Positions 21,949 to 34,291 of a stretch of 64,000 bases of DNA are shown piece after piece; within the stretch, counting starts at the first letter, position 1, and each line of letters begins with the position of its first letter. This DNA is from Anthoceros angustus. Its lineage: Eukaryota; Streptophyta; Anthocerotopsida; Anthocerotales; Anthocerotaceae. Both the position numbers and the translations under genes were made by a program. The notes beneath the pieces are model-generated. The model did no database searches and was not told the DNA's origin. It saw only the letters and a list, made by a program, of their open reading frames with translations. Where the stretch lies: assembly GCA_010909165.1 (NCBI GenBank), contig MU008158.1:1947478-2011477 (forward strand). The letters are read 5' to 3'.

Positions 21949-22931
21949 GCCGACCACACGCGTCGGGCTGCTAGGTCTGGAGAGAAACAGCTCTCCCCAG
22001 ACCACACCCCAGACAGTTGACCAAGTGAGGTCCCTGCTGCAGGCACAGAGCACAGAAGCTAGGACTTACAACCAACCCCACTGCCTGTCCCTCGAGGTGA
22101 CGCCAGTGCATACCCGCCGCAGCCGCCTTCTACACACACCCTCCTTCCGCTCAGGCTGCTACCGCTTGCCGCGCATTCGAGACTTGCGGCAAGCTGCGCC
22201 ACCAGCAATACTGGATGCGCAACACACACCTTTCGCATCCTCAGCGGCGTCAATCCCCTGCTCCCTTCCTCATAATGCACGGCTCCAATATCCGCGTACC
22301 AGGCGGTGAGCCGAGCCAAGCGCTGTGGACAGAGGGCCGAGGACTTCCTATTTCCTCCCGAGGGTTATTAAATGAAGCCATATCAGCCAACACCTCAAAC
22401 AAGATACGGTACAATACTGTACCTCCTTCCTGTGTGTAAGTTTTTATTAAGGTGAGATGGGTGAACCCATCTCCTAAAGGACATTAAAGGGAGACCCCAA
22501 AAGTCATACTTACGGGATATAGGTGCAGCTTTAGGTGTTAGTAAAAGTTCAAACGCACTTAATAATGATCAAACCATCAAGGCGCTTAAGTAGATACTTA
22601 GATATTACTTAGGTAATAATAATATGATATAAGCAAAATTAAATTTACAATGCAACAATTATATTATAGTACTATGTTATAATCAGAGAGATTCGTACCT
22701 AAGCATCTACATAAATGGTGTGATGATTATTGAGGTGAAAGAACGATGGAAAGAGACCATCTAGGAGGGGACAACAAATGGGGACCCGGGGGTCGGAGTG
22801 AAGAGGAGCAACTGAGCTCCCTACCTAAAGTGACCAACTGCATCCACGCGGGGGATGTAGACCGTCCAGGTTGTGCTCATGTCCGTGCTCGATTGCACAC
22901 AAGTGGAAGTATCGTGCAGTAAGCATGCCGA
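21949..22931. other. PRP38B leader and AT-rich intergenic region
   Basis: To about 22,440 this is GC-moderate leader and promoter DNA; from 22,450 to 22,760 it is AT-rich. A perfect 9-bp hairpin, GAGATGGGT with loop GA, lies at 22,454-22,473. No gene seen. Confidence 0.4.
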
Positions 22932-24895
22932 TTGGGAGCCACGCATTACACGCCGTTCGCGAAGGCAACTGGCGCGACCATCGCCAATGCGATCGTAATC
23001 GCTCGACCGAAGCGGCCACCGCCCAGTGCTTTAGATGCAGATATTGCATCTCGCATGCACAAGGCTGGTGGTGTCTCGAGCGATATACCGGTCGTCTTTC
23101 CTCCGGGTAGCATAGCGTCGGAGAGCGTGGACCGGCTGATGGAAATGTTGTACATCTGGGATGTGGCTGCTTAGTTCACGCTTCCGCAGTTGCGGAGGTA
23201 CCAGGAGCGAGCGGGCATGCGGACATCGAAGGTGTACGACTTGGCGGCATAAGGTGAAGATATGGAGGTGGCAACCGAGGGAGTTGCCTGCGGACGCGGC
23301 GACGGGGAGCGGGAGGGTCGCATACTGGAGGACCTAGATGAGAGGCTAGACCTTGGCACTGTCACAGAGGAAGAGTTGCAGCCGACACGGAGGACCACCA
23401 ATCTGAGGTTCGCAATAGACGAAGAGGAGATGTTGTGATTGCACCGCAGCCACCGAAAATGGGTGGAATCCAATGCATTGAGTGATGTCGGATCAGAGGA
23501 CGGTGAGCGGCCCACCGATGGTATCACGGGCACTACAGGCTGCCGAAGCGCCTGGCGGCCGAGCGAGATGCGGCCGATTTCGCATGGCGGAGAAAACCTT
23601 GTATCGGATTTACATTGGGCGAGGCGTCGCTACGAGGATGACCTAACCCTGCATGTGGAGGCTGGCATGGAGTGTCAACAGCTATTTGACAATTTCCGCC
23701 TTTGGGAAGGAAGAGGCGAAGCATTTCCACCAATGCGGATGCTGTACAGCACCAGGTATGGGGATCGTGGGGAGGTGGTCCAAGAGGTTGGCACTGTGGA
23801 CGGCGGCAGGCCAACACGGCGGTGCATCAGCAAGGCATGGAGGCGGTTTTGGGAGTCGCCAGCGTTTGTGGACGGTGTGTTTGAATGCAATGTCCTGGGG
23901 GGGGCCACCCAATACCACATCAGCCACCGGACATCATCAGACCCTCTGCAACACAGCATGGTAATTTGTGCGGCCATGACCACGGAGGCGAGAACACTAG
24001 TGCAAGCGTGATGACCACTGCGTGTGCGTCCTTTGTGCAGGCAATGTTCTTCGGCCACCTGATGTACATGGTGCTAGCCACCAGCATTGAGGTGAGCCAT
24101 CCCATGACCTTTGCAACGCTAGCGCATGCTCTGGGGAGCCAAAAGGATGGCGTGCACAAGGAGTGGAAGGACACAGGCAGCGAGAAGACATTGAAGAGGG
24201 CTTTCAAGACTGACATGCTGACCACCCACCCGCAGCTCATGGCCATAGTGCAACTCCTGAAGCGCAGTGCTTGCAAGGGCGAGGAGGAGCAACAGGCAGC
24301 AATTTCGATGGCAGTCACACTCATGGCCGATAGGCTGTCAGATTTCTTCAAGCATGTCGCTGACCTGAAGCCTTCGCATGTGCCGGGGAAGCGAGTGGCG
24401 CGCATCCGACGGAAGCTGAAGGAGCAACACTTGTTCTCCAAGTGCCTTCATGTGGGTGGATTGGTTGGCGAGGGATTTCGACATGTGGTGCACAGCCTGG
24501 ACAAGCGAGCTATGCTGGACTGCATAGGGGAGTGCACGTTTGAGAGTGTGAGCACGTTCTTCAATGCCACCCAAGGTTGCAGGCCGGACGCATTTCTCGC
24601 AGCGGTGAAGTTTAAGGCTTGCTTGTCGCACCTCAAGGACATGTTCTGCGAGACCATTCGGAAGATGACATTCGAAGACAGGTCGTGCCTGTACACCTTC
24701 ATAATCGAAAGGGTCTACTTCTCCGATGTTGTGCCGATGGTTGTGAGGCAGGTGCCACTTCGAGCCTCTGGGCAACTGCCGCAGGTAAAGACCTGCTCCT
24801 CGACACTCCTCCTGCCCCTATATGTCTCAAAGCTGGTCATGGCCATGCATGTAATAGAAGCAATCCGCATGAACTCCCTTTACGAAAACGCGTGA
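22932..24895 (+). pseudogene. Unidentified spliced coding unit, partly broken
   Basis: GC-rich DNA with clear coding bias. The best part is an exon in frame from before 23,568 (ATG) to 23960, a GTAATT-AG intron of 80 nt (23961-24040), and an exon 24041-24895 of 284 residues plus stop; both junctions are phase 0. The second exon is a helical, cysteine-containing protein with FFKHVADLKPSHVPGKRVAR and DRSCLYTFIIERVYFSDVVP. Upstream (22,932-23,436) the same strand holds another protein-like frame with in-frame stops at 23,172-23,174 and about 23,250, so the unit as a whole looks decayed or misassembled. No family recognised; it could be a mobile-element gene. No transposase motif was seen. Confidence 0.4.
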
Positions 24896-26599
24896 ATGCG
24901 TATGGTGTGCGCCGAACCCGGCGTTGTTTCAGGGTTGTGGCATGTGTTTGGAAATGTGCAATTGTGGAGGAGGCCGAGAGGCCCTATTGATTGCATTCAT
25001 TGAGGAAAATAGCCAGGCTGCACCGTATTTGCGAGCCCATGAATGAAAATGCCAGTGAGTTTAATCGCCCGTGACGTGATCAGTTTTGTTGAGACTAGAA
25101 CATTTAATTATGCAATACCGGAACCCCCACACCCCCCCACTCTCCCCTCCCTATGCTGAACATGTCCGGACGGAATGGCACAGCTGGACAAGCGAGGCCG
25201 GGGCGCGCAAAAGACAGCGTGGAAGTCATGCGGAAGCCGAATCTTGTCAGCGGCGAAGGTGCAGAAATGGAGAGGGGAAGTGCGACCGCATTACATGGCA
25301 TGAGGGACAGTAGGTGTCATTCCAAGGTTGGTGGGATTGTCATTGCGGCTGTTTGTGCCACCACGGCAGTGACAGTTTTGAACTTGCCACTAATGGCGGT
25401 AGTCGCAGTGCTGGCTATCGTAGGCGCCTCAGCTTGCGGGGTGCTAAGAGTGTTTGATGCAGCGCGCGAAGGATAGGCGTTACAAATGCAGCCATATTCT
25501 ATGCGAGATAGAGCACGAACAGGGGAATGCACACACATGGGTGTACAGGTGGAAGCGTAGCAGATCTGCAAGTATCGAAAGTGGGCGTGCACTGTGGGGG
25601 AGGGGACCTTAAGTTTTGTTTTCGCGCTTGATTGAATGCAGAGGGAAGGCGTTGCACTTTGCAATTCTTTCCATGAAGTGGCCATGTCCTGGCAGGCATG
25701 CGGATATCAGAAGCTGCCCATGGGGTAGGCAGGTCTTGCAGCCAATTCATGGTGTGCAGCCAAGGGGTAGCCATGGTGTAGCACGGCATGGCATGCAGCC
25801 ATGGCGTGAAGCCATGGCGCCGCGGCATGGCGTGCGACCATGGCGTGAAGCCATGGCGTGAAGCCATGGCGTGCGTGCGACCATGACGAGCACACCACCA
25901 CCGCCTCAAGTGGCAACACGCAACTCCGCGCCAAGGCGTGTAACCATGGCGTGCAACCATGGCGTGCACGCCATGCAGGTGTTGAGCTCTCCCATGTCCA
26001 TATCGGCGACACCGTCACGCGATCCATGTCTGTAATCCACCGTCGCTTCCAAGGCTCCTTGCTCTAGTAGAGGTCGACGCCGTGGGTCCTCGTCAGCGGC
26101 TCCCTCAGAGCGCCGACCGGATGGTAAGTACCATCGGTTCATGGCATCGAATACACCGCCGCAGATCGGCCGATTGTGTTCGAATCTCGCCAATGGCAAA
26201 GACATGCCGTGCTTCGCCCGCCTCGGCCGCAGTGGGCGGCGCATCCTCCCACATCGCCTCGCACCGTAGCCTCCGCCTGCTCGGGCATCCTCCTACACAT
26301 CGCCCGCCGGGCGTCCTTCACGCAGCCGGTGCGCCTCTGTGGTCACGATTGCGGGCCACCACTGTGGCTCCTTGCGTCAACACCGCGTAGTCGCATGGAT
26401 CATACTCACTACCCACACGCCACCCCTGTGAGCATCGCATTGGAAGCAACCTGCGCAATCTGTGGATATGGACGACTGCAATGCAAGACAACCGCGATGG
26501 TACCTGTCGCTCGTCGCGGTGAGAGGCAGCTTTAAGCCTCCTTTGGGAAGTCGTAGCCCAACGTTTCTGCTGCGCTGGTTGCCCATGAATTCTCAAACC
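24896..26599. other. Repeat-rich intergenic region
   Basis: Includes a 107-codon plus-strand frame at 25,153-25,476 with two hydrophobic stretches (GGIVIAAVCATTAVTVL and VVAVLAIVGASACGVL), which could be a small membrane protein but has no other support. The CCATGG array at 25.72-25.98 kb is listed separately. The rest has only repeat shadows. Confidence 0.35.
25720..25980. repeat. CCATGG-rich short repeat array
   Basis: About a dozen irregular copies of a unit around AGCCATGGCGTGA, each with the palindrome CCATGG or a one-base variant, spaced about 12-20 bp apart. Read on the minus strand this gives a periodic HGFTPWLHAM-like peptide that is a repeat shadow. Confidence 0.7.
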
Positions 26600-27544
26600 T
26601 CAATGTTGATTGCAGGCTGGATTGCACGGCGGTGGCGTTTTGGATCGGCTCTCCTTGTTACCTCTTGCAGGTGTGGAAGAAGATGGGGTCTCTCCAATAA
26701 GACCATGCTGTGTAGGATTGGTAGAGTGTTGGTAGGCTCCTTTGCCGTGATCACGGCCTCGACCTCCGCCTCTACCTCTTCCTGTGAGCATCACCTGCTG
26801 TCGGCTGGGACGGGAATCCTGTCGCCGGCTTGACTCCTCTTGAATTAATGCTCCGATTAACTCAGTGATACTTATGTCCAAAGTTTCTTCTGAGTCATCT
26901 TCCCCCATAGTTTTGCGAGCATTTCTCAAAATAGCGTTTTGAGTTGTAACAAATGATCTGTAGGAGGGTGCAAGGAAGATAAGAGAACAACAAAGCAGTT
27001 TAATTCAGAGAGCTTTGAATTGGATGCCGCCTCAAGTTGTGATCGTGCCAAGCAGAAAGCATTGACATGATGTTCGATGGAGTCCGACTCCTTCATCTTG
27101 AGGTTATGGAAGTTGCGAGTGGCTGTCATTAAACTCATGACATCTGTTGAAGAGTATAGTTGAGCGAGACGGTCCCACATCTGTTTAGATGATCCTGCTT
27201 CACTTATGTATCTCACCATTTGTTGTGAAAGACCACGATCAGGATATCTTGTGCCTTCTCGTCCTTTGCGTCCCAGGAACACTTATTCTCTTGCCCCAAG
27301 CAGGGCGTTCAAGACTTCCATTAACGACTTCCCAAAGCTCTCGGTTATGAAGTACTCCTCGCATTCGTAGGCGCCAGATGTCGTAATCTTTGCCGTTGAA
27401 TATGTCCTTCTCTTTAAAACCATCTCCATAATTGTGGATTATTGTTGACTTTGATTCACGTGAGTCCTTATCGTGTTCCTTCTCCTTGCTTTTATTGATT
27501 ATTTCTTTGGCATATGGTTCTTCATCTTCGTCCAGCCGAGACAT
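26600..27544 (-). mobile_element. Ty1/Copia retrotransposon gag remnant
   Basis: Three minus-strand frames in order, offset by frameshifts at about 27,260 and 26,928: 27544-27239 with FNGKDYDIWRLRMRGVL; 27282-26926 with SKQMWDRLAQLYSS, TATRNFHNLKMKE and LLSSLHPP; and 26929-26600 with a GRGRGGGRGRDHGKG stretch where the zinc knuckle normally follows. Together they are a Copia-type gag (UBN2 family) coat protein. No CCHC knuckle, protease, integrase or reverse transcriptase is visible downstream, so the element is truncated and dead. Confidence 0.82.
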
Positions 27545-27856
27545 TACAGGTGAAATTAGAGAGGACGACTATGTTGTGGTGATGCTGATGTGTTGAGAGT
27601 GCTCACAGAGGCAAATATGGCTGCGTCTTCATCGAATCATCATCTGCATAATCATAACCTGAAAGATGCATGGACTATTTTCTAGATTGGGTGGAGAAAT
27701 TTTGCAATCAAGCCGGTCAAGCCGGTTGCTAAGATCACAAATTTTACTTGTTAATAAGCCTAATTTATCCTGAAGTTGATATTGTAAGTCCTTTATGTCT
27801 AAACTAATTGATGCAAGGTTTGGCAAATGTCATGCCGTGTGATACTAATCTCTGCA

Positions 27857-27942
27857 CTTGGGTTTAGTGTTTGATTAACATTAATTAATCTAATTACTTA
27901 TCTTTAAGTAAGTAATTAGTATTAATTAATCTTAAACCCAAG
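27857..27942. repeat. Imperfect inverted repeat (hairpin)
   Basis: Arms begin CTTGGGTTTA and end TAAACCCAAG, with matching inner blocks ATTAATTAAT and TAATTACTTA around a centre near TCTTTAAG. About 40 bp per arm. It may be a small fold-back element or the centre of a decayed one. Confidence 0.6.
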
Positions 27943-28429
27943 GTTTCGGGCATTCTTGGCTCCGGCACCACTTCCTGTCGAGTCATTTACACCGCATGGT
28001 GATTTAGTCGGTGTGATGAAGGGCCAGTGACCTCATTGTTCCATAATTTCGTCATGTCCGTAGTTTCTGCATTTTGTGTGGTTTTGTATGTTTTTGTATA
28101 CTAGGGGGGGCCTAGGCGCGCATAAGTGCGCGTCTAAATAACGCTATGCACAAACTTGTGCACGCACTGTGCAAAAAGAACGCGAAAAATGATCTTCTAA
28201 TGGGGAAACATGTCCTTTTGGAGGTCTAAGGATGTGCCGAGCCTCTCAACAAAATAACAAGTAGTAGACATCGGCGGAGGTTCACCTAGACCGCTCTCAT
28301 ATATCTATCCTATGCCCTAATGTGACGAAGAACACCCTATCCCCTTTTTATCCTTTACGATGTTTCCGTCTCTTTCGGTGACTGCACCGGGTTATCATCA
28401 AACATGCTGGGGCCAGTGGTGAACAAGTC

Positions 28430-28690
28430 ACGTGCACCAGGGGGCAAGGGGCCCAGTGCGTGCATTTTGTCTTGTGAGGAGGCAAGGGGGCCCAGGTGTG
28501 CGCACAAGTGCGTGCATCAGGGGGCAAGGGGCCCAGTGCGCGCGCGCGCTCCAGAGAGGCAAGGGGGCCCGGTGTGCGCTAAGTCACGTGCATCGAGGCA
28601 AGGGGGCCCAGTGCGCACTTGTGCGCACGGGCAAGGGGGCCGAACAAGGTGCGCACACTTGTGTTGCGCACCAAGGAGCAAGGGGGCCAA
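28430..28690 (+). repeat. GC-rich degenerate tandem repeat
   Basis: Six or seven copies of a 30-60 bp unit built on GGCAAGGGGGCCCAGTG plus GTGCGCACA-type segments. Both long frames over it are repeat shadows. Confidence 0.7.
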
Positions 28691-30333
28691 ACGTATCCAA
28701 ACTTATCTTTACTTAGCCCTCATCTTTTTTCTAGTGGTGAAAACTTTGAGCTAGTAGTGAGAACCTTTTACATCTTTTGAATCTTTAGACGTCTAGCGTG
28801 GGCCCAGCTCCAAGTGCAGACCATGCCATTCTCATTCTCGCAATGCACGCGGATCAAGAGCATCAGGTCAACGAAGATATTATTGTCCCAATGTCTAAGA
28901 AACAAAGTCTTGTAAAATTCCCAGAGCAAGAGTATAGTCTTAGGATTGATTGGTATGAATGAAAGGTTGGTACGCAAACTTGTTTGTGCACCAGAATTAC
29001 AGCAAGCCCTAAAAACTCTACACGTTTGTATACGTCCAACACCTGGCAATGATTCCCATGTGTTGGATATTGTTTAGATGTAAGTGCGCGCATAAGTTTG
29101 CGCACGAATTCTGTGTCCAGTTTGAAAGAAAAAGTCGAACAAGAATGGGACTTCAAGTGTTTACCACGTACTTGCAATCTACAATCTCAAATAACGTGTA
29201 TCAAAACAATTACTCAAAAGTTGCGGGTGACATGTCTGCAGAGAAATACCAAAAGGGCTGATTATAGTGCGGATTTTTTCAAGTGCAAAAAGGGGTCCGG
29301 CCACCTCCGTGTGCAAAAAGGGGTTTCAGGAGAAACCTCTTTCTACACAGACGTTGTATTTGGCATATTCCTTGCATATTATAGTGTATTCTTAGGATAC
29401 AATAGCTAAGTGCATACGCTCAAGTAATATGCTTTAGCATATTCCTTGCATATTATAGTATATTTTTAGGATATTTCTAGCATATGATGATGCTAATAGG
29501 ATATCTTAGGAATATGCCGATGCGAAAGGCTAGTATATATAGACCCTTGTATTGAGGACAAGCTCAGATCATAACTTGTCCTCTATATGTGCAATGCAAG
29601 GGTGTTGTGAGAAGGCCAAAGCTATGACTCCGAAAGCGATGTGTGAGGAATTTGCGTGTTGTTCTCGTGGGGAGAGTGTGTTTGTGCCACGATGTGCGAG
29701 CTACTCCCTCCTATTGTTATTGGTCTGCACCTATATATCTGCATATTAGATTTGTTTTGCTTAGTTGTTTGTCGAGGAAGTGCTTATATGAATTTAAGTG
29801 CTTACCTCGTGCGACACAAAACAAGATCAAATCATGGTGTGGAGGGACCAGCATGAAGATTTGGAATATGTTGCAATGCTAATTCTAAGGACTTAACTTG
29901 AATGGGAGTTAAGATAACAAGCAGACTACGTTCAGCAATTTTGATTTTGTGTCCTTGATTATGAGACTTAATCAAAATTGAACCAATAAAGTTGAAAATT
30001 TTTGCAGAGAGGTAACTAATCTCATCAATGCATAAATCTGCTTTATTTAAGCACTGCAATTCGTGAGTCTTATTATTCTCCGTTTTCTTCGCAGCCTTAC
30101 ATGCTCTCCAAAGTCTATGTTTAATTGGAAATGAAGAATCCATAGTCATAGAGAGAATTGAATGCACAAATTGTCCATTATATAAAATTGAGCATAATAA
30201 AATTGCTGCTGAATATGAAGCCTCCTCGCTGCATATCTAGCAATTAGGAGATGCTAGAGTAGAATAGGCATAGCAGAGTTGATGACTTCGTAGGCATCAA
30301 GTCGCATGCTCAAAAATGAAGAGCAAGGTGTTT
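28691..30333. other. Non-coding repeat-derived DNA, LTR-like parts
   Basis: Around 29,360-29,560 there are two near copies of GCATATTCCTTGCATATTAT, and a TATA-like TATATATAGACCC at about 29,535, as in an LTR promoter. I could not find paired LTR ends. No coding region recognised. Confidence 0.3.
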
Positions 30334-30620
30334 TGATACCATGATGAGAATCATAGCTTGCTCTAAGATGCGCTTAGCATTGATTATGATGCTTGGAGCA
30401 AGTGTTTATATAGTACAAACGGTTATAGGTTGTTGTAACCAATATAACCGATATAACAACTAACTACTTAAGTAACTTCCTAAGAAACTACTTCTAGCCA
30501 TAGTAATTAATTAATTATTAATTAGAGGGATTTATAGGTGCCCTAGTGAATAGTGCCCTAAATAGGTATATATTGTATCGAGATAATTTTGGGATGGAAT
30601 AGGCACCGTCTATTCGACAG
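30334..30620 (-). mobile_element. Copia-like LTR end with primer binding site
   Basis: On the minus strand TGGTATCA (30,341-30,334) matches the tRNA-iMet primer binding site of Copia elements. It directly follows a sequence ending CATCA, a proper LTR end. The LTR would lie at 30,342 upward to about 30,620. The partner LTR was not found. The gag at 27.5 kb is on the same strand, but 2.8 kb away, more than usual, so they may belong to different copies. Confidence 0.42.
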
Positions 30621-32200
30621 TGATGTAGGCGCACATGATTAAAATGGCAGTATCCAATGTATTTGGCAGTCACGCCTGAGAAGACAGCAAACGCTGCTAC
30701 TTCGGCAGACGGGAAATGAGAGTGGCAGCTAATGATGACCGGCGGTCAACAACGCGACAACACCAAGTGCTGAAAGCGGCAGGCGAAAAGTGGCAATGGC
30801 AACCTCATCTTCACACCGCAGCAGGTGCAGAAGGCTGCCATGCAACCGTCGATTGCTGGGGTTGCACAATGCAGAGTAGCAGCTATTGCACTGGGAGCGC
30901 AAGTAGGCACATGTGGCAGCTGCCAAAGCCAGTTCGGTCCTGAGAAGGTGCTATGAGAGGCCATATAAAAGGAGAACAAACGACTTGGCATCCAACACAA
31001 GTTTGGGATGCAAGTTTTGACAGCATTTGGCCTTGGTACAAGGAAGTGCCTACTGTGGAGTGTTTCTCCATTTCCAACTCGAGCAATAAGAGGCAAGGGC
31101 GGCGGCGGCAAAGGGGAGGAGATGGAGGTCGACTTGTGGGCGCCCGCGACCATGGCGTTGGAGGATTGCGCAATGGAGGAGCCAACACCCACCGTGGGTG
31201 AGGGCGCCGACGACCTCCCCCCGGCCTGTGCCATTGGCGTGTTGGAGGAGGAGGAGGAGGCGCTTGGTGCGAGGACTCCCCCCCAGGCTGCAAGCGCAAT
31301 CGCGCTAGAGCCGGTGCCGCCGGGGAGGCAGCCCATTGCACAGCAGCCTTGTGCGTGGGGGCAATGCAGCATCTGGCACCAACACCTGGAGGAGGAGATG
31401 GCGGCTCCGAGGTGGCGGCCGCAGTCCAGCCGCCACCTACAGCCCATGGGGTTGCGGTGCAGCTGCAGAGTTGCACCATGGAGGCCCTTGGTGTGCGGCC
31501 AGCGGTCGCACCCTCAAAGGCGGAGGTGCGGCTGCACCTTGGCCGATGGGGCATGTAGTGCTGAAGGGCTGCCTGCTTCCCAGCGGCTGGGCCACCAAGT
31601 TGCGGCCCGGCCGGGTAGGCGTTGGCAGCATGCACCCCTCCTACGCCTACGACCGGCATCCCAAGGGGCTGGTGCAGTCACTTGGCGGATGGGCGGTGAT
31701 CTGACCAAGAGGAGGCAGCTCCTCCTCTGCCGTTCCTCCGGATCCGTGGAAGGAGGTGAGGAGGCGGAGGTGGCGAGGCAGCCCTTAGGCATAGCGCCCG
31801 AGCAGGAGGCGATGCATAGGCACTCCAGGTGGATGCCACAACGGCCGCAGAGGGGGAGGAGGCGGCTGTGGAGGAATTGAATTGCGAGGGAGGTGTGGAG
31901 CGGCAAGGGTGCGAAATCTTAGAGGACTCTGATGGTAATGGCAGATTGTGGTTGCTCTTTAGTTTCAGATGGTAATAGCTGCTTGATGGGTTGGGGGTTG
32001 CAGGTGTTGAAGGCGTGGATGAGAGCAGGCCATACCGAATCATCTATGATTTGGATGGCAATTTTGTTCGCATCAGTACCGATGTGGGCCAGGTCAAAGA
32101 TTGAGCGTCGTTTGGGAAGGCGCAAGCTAACTGCTGAGGCCACTTTGCTCTCAAAGGCGGCCACTTTGAGCAATTGGCGGTGATTGTGGGTGGAGGCTAG
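30621..32200. other. GC-rich region, unidentified
   Basis: Long overlapping frames on both strands (for example plus 31,008-31,880) come mostly from GC-rich low-complexity DNA with EEEEE and PPPP runs. Around 31,930-32,180 the minus strand has a more protein-like piece, IFDLAHIGTDANKIAIQIID. No gene model can be supported. Confidence 0.3.
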
Positions 32201-33049
32201 CGTGTGTGGCCCAAGAAGAAGAGGTGCAGTGAAACCTGCAAATAAGCCGGGCGAGCAAGCGGCGGGAGGAAGATGGATGGGGGGACGAGGCCGGAGGTGC
32301 GAACTCCGGTGCTCCGGAGGCGGTGGTGTGAGCACCGGCGAGGGATGGCGAGCTGGCAAGGCGGCTATCAAGAGCCTGCGCCCCAAGAGTTCCGGGGCAT
32401 TATGGCGTCCACAAGTTCATCCTTGATTGCTATCGATGCAGCCATGAGTGGCGCCATGTCCACTCTCCTTGAGGTCGTGGAGAAGGTGCACAACCTAAGG
32501 TTGTGATGCATGGAGGTGGAGGGCATGATGGAAAGGATGCCCCCAAGTGCCCCTAACATGCAGGCAGGTGGAAGCCCAAGTGCAGCTACGTTCATGGATA
32601 TCATGAACGCAGCCATGCAGGCAGCTGCATCCATGTTTGAAGGAGCTGTGCACCCCAGACCCCCTCCCCTCCTGCTAGCCTACCCACCTCTCCCTTTCCC
32701 CTTTGACCTTTCCATTTGCGGGGATGCGTTGCTCCACCTCCACCCAATTCAGCGCAACAGTCACGCACCTTCTCCACGACCTCAAGGAGAGTGGACATGG
32801 CACCACTCATGGTATGACGACAGCAACCGATGAGCGGGTGGGCGCCATAATGCCCGGAACTCTGGGCGGGCTCTAAGGCCGCTGAGGATGTGCCCCATCC
32901 TGCTGGTACTCACCGGTACTCCTCATAAAGAACCTTTGAGTTCGCACCTCCGCCTCGCCCCCAATCCATCTTCCCCTTGCTTCCATGCCCGGGGCTTGGG
33001 TTTGCTGCCACGTTGGTGCACCCTCTTCTTCTTGCGCCCACACACGCTG
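32201..33049. repeat. Large inverted duplication
   Basis: Left arm about 32,201-32,492 and right arm about 32,765-33,049, inverted, with about 270 bp between. The best block is CCACTCTCCTTGAGGTCGTG in the left arm and its complement in the right arm. Other matching blocks are CCAAGAAGAAGAG, GGAGGTGCGAACTC and GGCATTATGGCG. The arms differ by many substitutions and small indels, so the duplication is old. Confidence 0.75.
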
Positions 33050-34291
33050 CGCCTCCACTACTACACATCGGATGTCTTTATGACGAGAGCATTACAACGT
33101 GGGGTGCTTCGCGTTATAACTCGCGTCATATGGCATATGATGGGTTCACCGAACCACCTTGGGTGGCCTTTAAAATACTCAAAATATAACGTGAAGCAAA
33201 AACGTCATTTAATTGACATACCTCCGGACAAAACCGTCCTAGCCGAACCGGTGAACGCGCATCTCTACGGGACTTACTGTCGCTACCGGGGGTTCCATCG
33301 GGTCTCGGTTCTCAGATGCATGTGCGATTACATTTCCATTTGCGTGTGGACAATGGCTGCGGCCAAGGCCTGTCGGAGGCGCGGAGATCCTCACCTTCCT
33401 CGCATTGCATTCAAGTTTTGGGTCATGCTCGGCCTTCACAGCACTGGAACCCGCTGGGCGCGGTGGTCTCAAGTGTGTATGCTCTAACTTTGATGAAAAG
33501 GCAATCCAAAGAACAAAGATGATCGTTGCACTTCGCGAAGATATTCAAGTGAACGGTTTGCAATCACCCCACCGCTGGCGCGATGAAAGCAGTGCGATTC
33601 AAGGTCCGGCTATATACGAACACGAGACGATCGAATTAAACCACGCCGGGCCATGGTGAGAGGCGCCAAAGCTAAACCCACGCCATGTCGATTACTGTGC
33701 CTCCGGACATGGATGTCACCATGCGATGCCGGGCGGAGGCGTGATGGAGTTCCGATGGCTTACAATTGTCGATCATTGTACAGGAGGACAATCGTCCAAA
33801 AATCATGGGATTGGGGTCTATCCTTCCGAGTCTTCATGATTGGACTGATCCCTCACGACGCGCCCAGCTTTCGACATCGAGACGTCATTGTGGATCGAGA
33901 TGGTGCGATTAGATTACCGTGCCACCGCTAATCTAATTGCACCCATCTCGATCACCGCTAATCTAATTGCACTAGGTCACTTGGACATGTGGGGTGAAAT
34001 GTCGGTGCCCGAATGAACACGCCAGGGGCGATTTGTTCCAACAATGTGGTCGCTTACCATACAATTGTATATTGACTAACAAGCTGCCGCAACAACTTAC
34101 ATGGCAACAATCCACATTCAAAAAAGTCGGTGAAGGCAATGCATATTGAACGAGACCACAGACCCACAAGTCGGGCAAACTAAAATGGAGCCGACTAGGT
34201 GCATAATCTGCGCTCCTGCCACGCTCAAAACTAAGCCAAATGGTGCCGACTTCCGTCTGCCATTCCTGATCCGATTGTGGCACATCACCTG
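33050..34291. other. Unidentified region
   Basis: Frames at 33,400-33,660 (plus) contain a protein-like piece, KMIVALREDIQVNG, but no gene structure follows. A short direct repeat, CCGCTAATCTAATTGCAC, occurs twice at about 33,925-33,972. Confidence 0.3.

Noticed and set aside
26150-26200. tRNA-like T-arm (GTTCGAATC) near 26,178
   Set aside because: No acceptor stem, D-arm or anticodon arm at the right spacing.
28404-28754. Arg/Gly/Ala-rich frames
   Set aside because: Readings of the GGCAAGGGGGCCC tandem repeat.
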